DNA of 64,000 bases from Bacillus sp. DTU_2020_1000418_1_SI_GHA_SEK_038 (lineage in GTDB: Bacteria > Bacillota > Bacilli > Bacillales > Cytobacillaceae): assembly GCF_032341175.1 (NCBI RefSeq), contig NZ_CP135435.1:1612001-1676000 (forward strand), given 5' to 3'. The notes under the pieces are model-generated. The model saw nothing but the letters and a program-made list of their open reading frames with translations, was not told where the DNA came from and did not search any database. Positions 62,245 through 64,000 of the stretch are shown here, one piece after another. The position numbers and the translations under genes were made by a program. How positions within the stretch are numbered: the first letter of the stretch is position 1; each line of letters begins with the position of its first letter.

Positions 62245-63741
62245 TTAGCTTTGACTAGGTAAAATGACATCAACAATTGTTCCTTTATTAACTGAACTAG
62301 TTATTTTTATATTTCCTCCAAATGAATGAAGAATTCTTTTGCAAACGACAAGACCAAGTCCTGTCCCGAAATCCTTTGATGTATAGAAGGGCTGAAAGAT
62401 TTTTTCAATATCTTCTTCGGGAATTCCTGTTCCCGTATCAGCAATTTGAATATGGCATTTATCTTGCTCTTTGAAAAGTTTAATGGTTAAATGTCCGCCT
62501 CTAGTCATTGATTCTAAGGCATTTTTGCTAATATTCAGCAGTACCTGCTTTATTTGGTCTTTTGTGCAATCAACGAGTAGTGGCGTTTTTGAAAGAGTAA
62601 GCTCGTATTGAACATTGTTTAAATTAGCCTCTGATAAAATGAGCGGCTCCAATTCCTTCAGGATGTTCCTTATATCGATAATTTCGGTTTTTTGGGCGGT
62701 AGGCTTACCAAGAATAAGAAATTCACTGACTATCTCATTTATCCGGCTTATTTCATCATTAATAATGTCAAAATAATATTGATCTTGAGAATTCGTATAT
62801 TTTTCACTTAATAGTTGTACAAGTCCTTTTATTCCAGTAAGCGGGTTTCTAATTTCATGCGCTGTACTTGCCGCTAGCGTCCCAACAAGTTCCAGCTTTT
62901 GAAGTTCGTTTTCCTTTTTCTCTCTTGCTGCTTCTCTTTTCAACATCATATATTTTATAAATAGGAACAAAATATGAAAAATAAATATAAATCGTAGTAA
63001 ATCAATCGAGACGGTTTTTAAAATATTTCCTTTCTCTCTCTGCGGTATTTTAACTTGAATACTCCATGGCAGCCTGTCAATAGGGAGAAGTACAGAGTTT
63101 TTTGCTGTAAAATTTATTGAGTTATCCGTATTAATACCCATGATGACTGCACCATTTGAATTTATGACTGAAAGCCTCGTATCAGGAGTCAATAGCCTCA
63201 TGATATTCTGCAAATAATCTACCCTTAAATGAGCGATGATAATAAAATCTATTTTCCCGTTCTCATTCATTACTGGCTTTCCGATTCCGATTACTTTCTT
63301 GCCATTTTTCAATACTTCATAATGATTCGAGATTATGATGTCCTTTGTCTCGATAATTTCTTGTACATAATCATGATCAGATAGATTCATATTTGAAAGC
63401 AGTGAATTGGAGCCTGTTATCACTGTTCCGTTTTCGTCAAGTAAATAAATTCCTCCATATCTAGGTTCTTTACTGTGCATTTTTTTCAAAATTGATTCCA
63501 GTTTCAGAGGGGCTTCAATAGCCATCTCAGCGGTGAAAGATAAAATATCAAGTGATGTGACTGTTTCGGCAATAAATTGATCCCAGCTTCTTTGGTGAAC
63601 AGTACCCGTCCAGATTGCTTGTTCCCTGCGTTCAGAATAATCACGATTTATCGTATCATTTAAATTGTAGAGGACACCAATGAGAATGGGGAATATGACA
63701 ATGACTACGTATAATAGAAAATTGTTTTTACGACTTTTCAT
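62245..63741 (-). CDS. Membrane sensor histidine kinase, KinD-like
   Basis: A 498-residue kinase with TM1 (about 7-27), an extracytoplasmic Cache-type sensor (about 30-245, containing GGIYLLDENGTVITGS), TM2 (about 250-268) and HisKA/HATPase domains with STAHEIRNPLTGIKG (about residue 293) and GTGLGLVVCKRILHSFGG. The layout matches B. subtilis KinD, which feeds the Spo0A phosphorelay. The kinase core is close in wording to the PAS kinase at 53004. ATG 63741 is preferred; TTG 63744 directly before it also fits the GGAG site. No response regulator is adjacent. Confidence 0.87.
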   Translation of the reverse strand: MKSRKNNFLLYVVIVIFPILIGVLYNLNDTINRDYSERREQAIWTGTVHQRSWDQFIAETVTSLDILSFTAEMAIEAPLKLESILKKMHSKEPRYGGIYLLDENGTVITGSNSLLSNMNLSDHDYVQEIIETKDIIISNHYEVLKNGKKVIGIGKPVMNENGKIDFIIIAHLRVDYLQNIMRLLTPDTRLSVINSNGAVIMGINTDNSINFTAKNSVLLPIDRLPWSIQVKIPQREKGNILKTVSIDLLRFIFIFHILFLFIKYMMLKREAAREKKENELQKLELVGTLAASTAHEIRNPLTGIKGLVQLLSEKYTNSQDQYYFDIINDEISRINEIVSEFLILGKPTAQKTEIIDIRNILKELEPLILSEANLNNVQYELTLSKTPLLVDCTKDQIKQVLLNISKNALESMTRGGHLTIKLFKEQDKCHIQIADTGTGIPEEDIEKIFQPFYTSKDFGTGLGLVVCKRILHSFGGNIKITSSVNKGTIVDVILPSQS

Positions 63742-63874
63742 CAAATTAGGACTCCGTCAATATAGTAATAGTTCAATTATATAGTATACCATTATTTTGC
63801 AGAAGAGCTTTAACTTGAAAATCCGTATGACAGAATGGAGAAAATAGATATTTAGGCATCTTAAAATACGAAAA

Positions 63875-63903
63875 TTGACATAGTCCAATAGTTTTTTTAT
63901 AAT
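63875..63903 (+). promoter_or_regulatory. Consensus sigma-A promoter
   Basis: TTGACA and TATAAT with exactly 17 bp between, 40 bp before the GTG start of the last gene. Confidence 0.85.
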
Positions 63904-63943
63904 TTACTTAGATTTCAAGATAATTATAAAGGATTGGATTAAT

Positions 63944-64000
63944 GTGAATTCGGAACAAAGTAAACAATCATTAAAATTATTCATCGTATTATCAAGAGCC
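63944..64000 (+). CDS. Start of a MarR-type transcription regulator, cut by window edge
   Basis: GTG 63944 is preceded by AAAGGATTGG and by a consensus promoter. Nineteen codons are visible: MNSEQSKQSLKLFIVLSRA. This opening resembles the N-terminus of MarR-family regulators in Bacillus (QSLKLFxVLSRAY), but the DNA-binding domain is outside the window, so the call is tentative. An ATG two bases earlier in another frame is followed at once by a stop. Confidence 0.55.
   Translation, partial: MNSEQSKQSLKLFIVLSRA

Overview
The window looks like a chromosomal segment of a low-GC, endospore-forming Bacillaceae bacterium (Bacillus sensu lato). Evidence: strong AGGAGG-type ribosome sites, frequent TTG/GTG starts, and spore genes (transglutaminase Tgl, two alpha/beta SASPs, two YjcZ-type miniproteins, a Spo0E-like phosphatase, KinD/KinE-like kinases). 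Several gene orders are shared with Bacillus subtilis: yjlC-ndh, yuaF-yuaG, ccpN-yqfL, sigI-rsgI and lutABC. I see no prophage, insertion sequence with transposase, CRISPR array or rRNA. Species cannot be fixed from what is visible.

Layout. 0-11 kb: partial aldo/keto reductase, UMF1-type transporter, DUF1641-Ndh operon with a Rex-like operator, a variant heme A synthase behind Fnr/Rex-like boxes, PepT, a small HX13H di-heme-type membrane protein, AmhX, YqjF and an FMN glutamate-synthase-like protein. 11-17 kb: spore-associated genes and the sigma-W-type NfeD/flotillin operon. 16.7-21.1 kb: bacillopeptidase F split by one in-frame TAA. 21.8-30.6 kb: ECF sigma/anti-sigma pair, a Cys-containing secreted peptide, a cortex-hydrolase-like enzyme, YfhP, RF3, NhaC and a DUF5667 protein. 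30.7-37 kb: sigI-rsgI, SASP, Ktr/Trk potassium channel subunit, small orphan genes and a B12/radical-SAM protein. 37.4-45.6 kb: ccpN-ppsR-ppdK, lutABC and an amidase. 45.6-46.1 kb: tRNA-Arg(CCT) whose upstream region and first 17 nt are tandemly duplicated. 47.5-50.8 kb: two-gene fused 2-oxoacid:ferredoxin oxidoreductase. 51-55.7 kb: chemoreceptor, PAS histidine kinase, Spo0E-like protein, ZIP transporter. 56-59.6 kb: fixABCX. 59.7-64 kb: Fsr-type exporter, APH-fold kinase, KinD-like kinase and the start of a MarR-type regulator.

How it fits together (inference). Lactate could be oxidised to pyruvate by LutABC. Pyruvate could then go to PEP through PPDK, whose regulator PpsR and the gluconeogenic repressor CcpN are in the same operon, or be exchanged with acetyl-CoA by the ferredoxin-linked oxidoreductase. 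FixABCX is a second candidate source of low-potential electrons. TTGTGA-type palindromes precede ndh, the heme A synthase and the oxidoreductase operon, which suggests shared redox control.

Most worth a second look: the nonsense-split bpr; the tandem duplication at the tRNA-Arg 5' end; the PFOR-type plus FixABCX pairing; sigma-I-like promoters in front of both the DUF5667 gene and sigI; the HX13H miniprotein; an 11-codon leader ORF translationally coupled to the nfeD start; and a frameshifted small ORF behind ndh.
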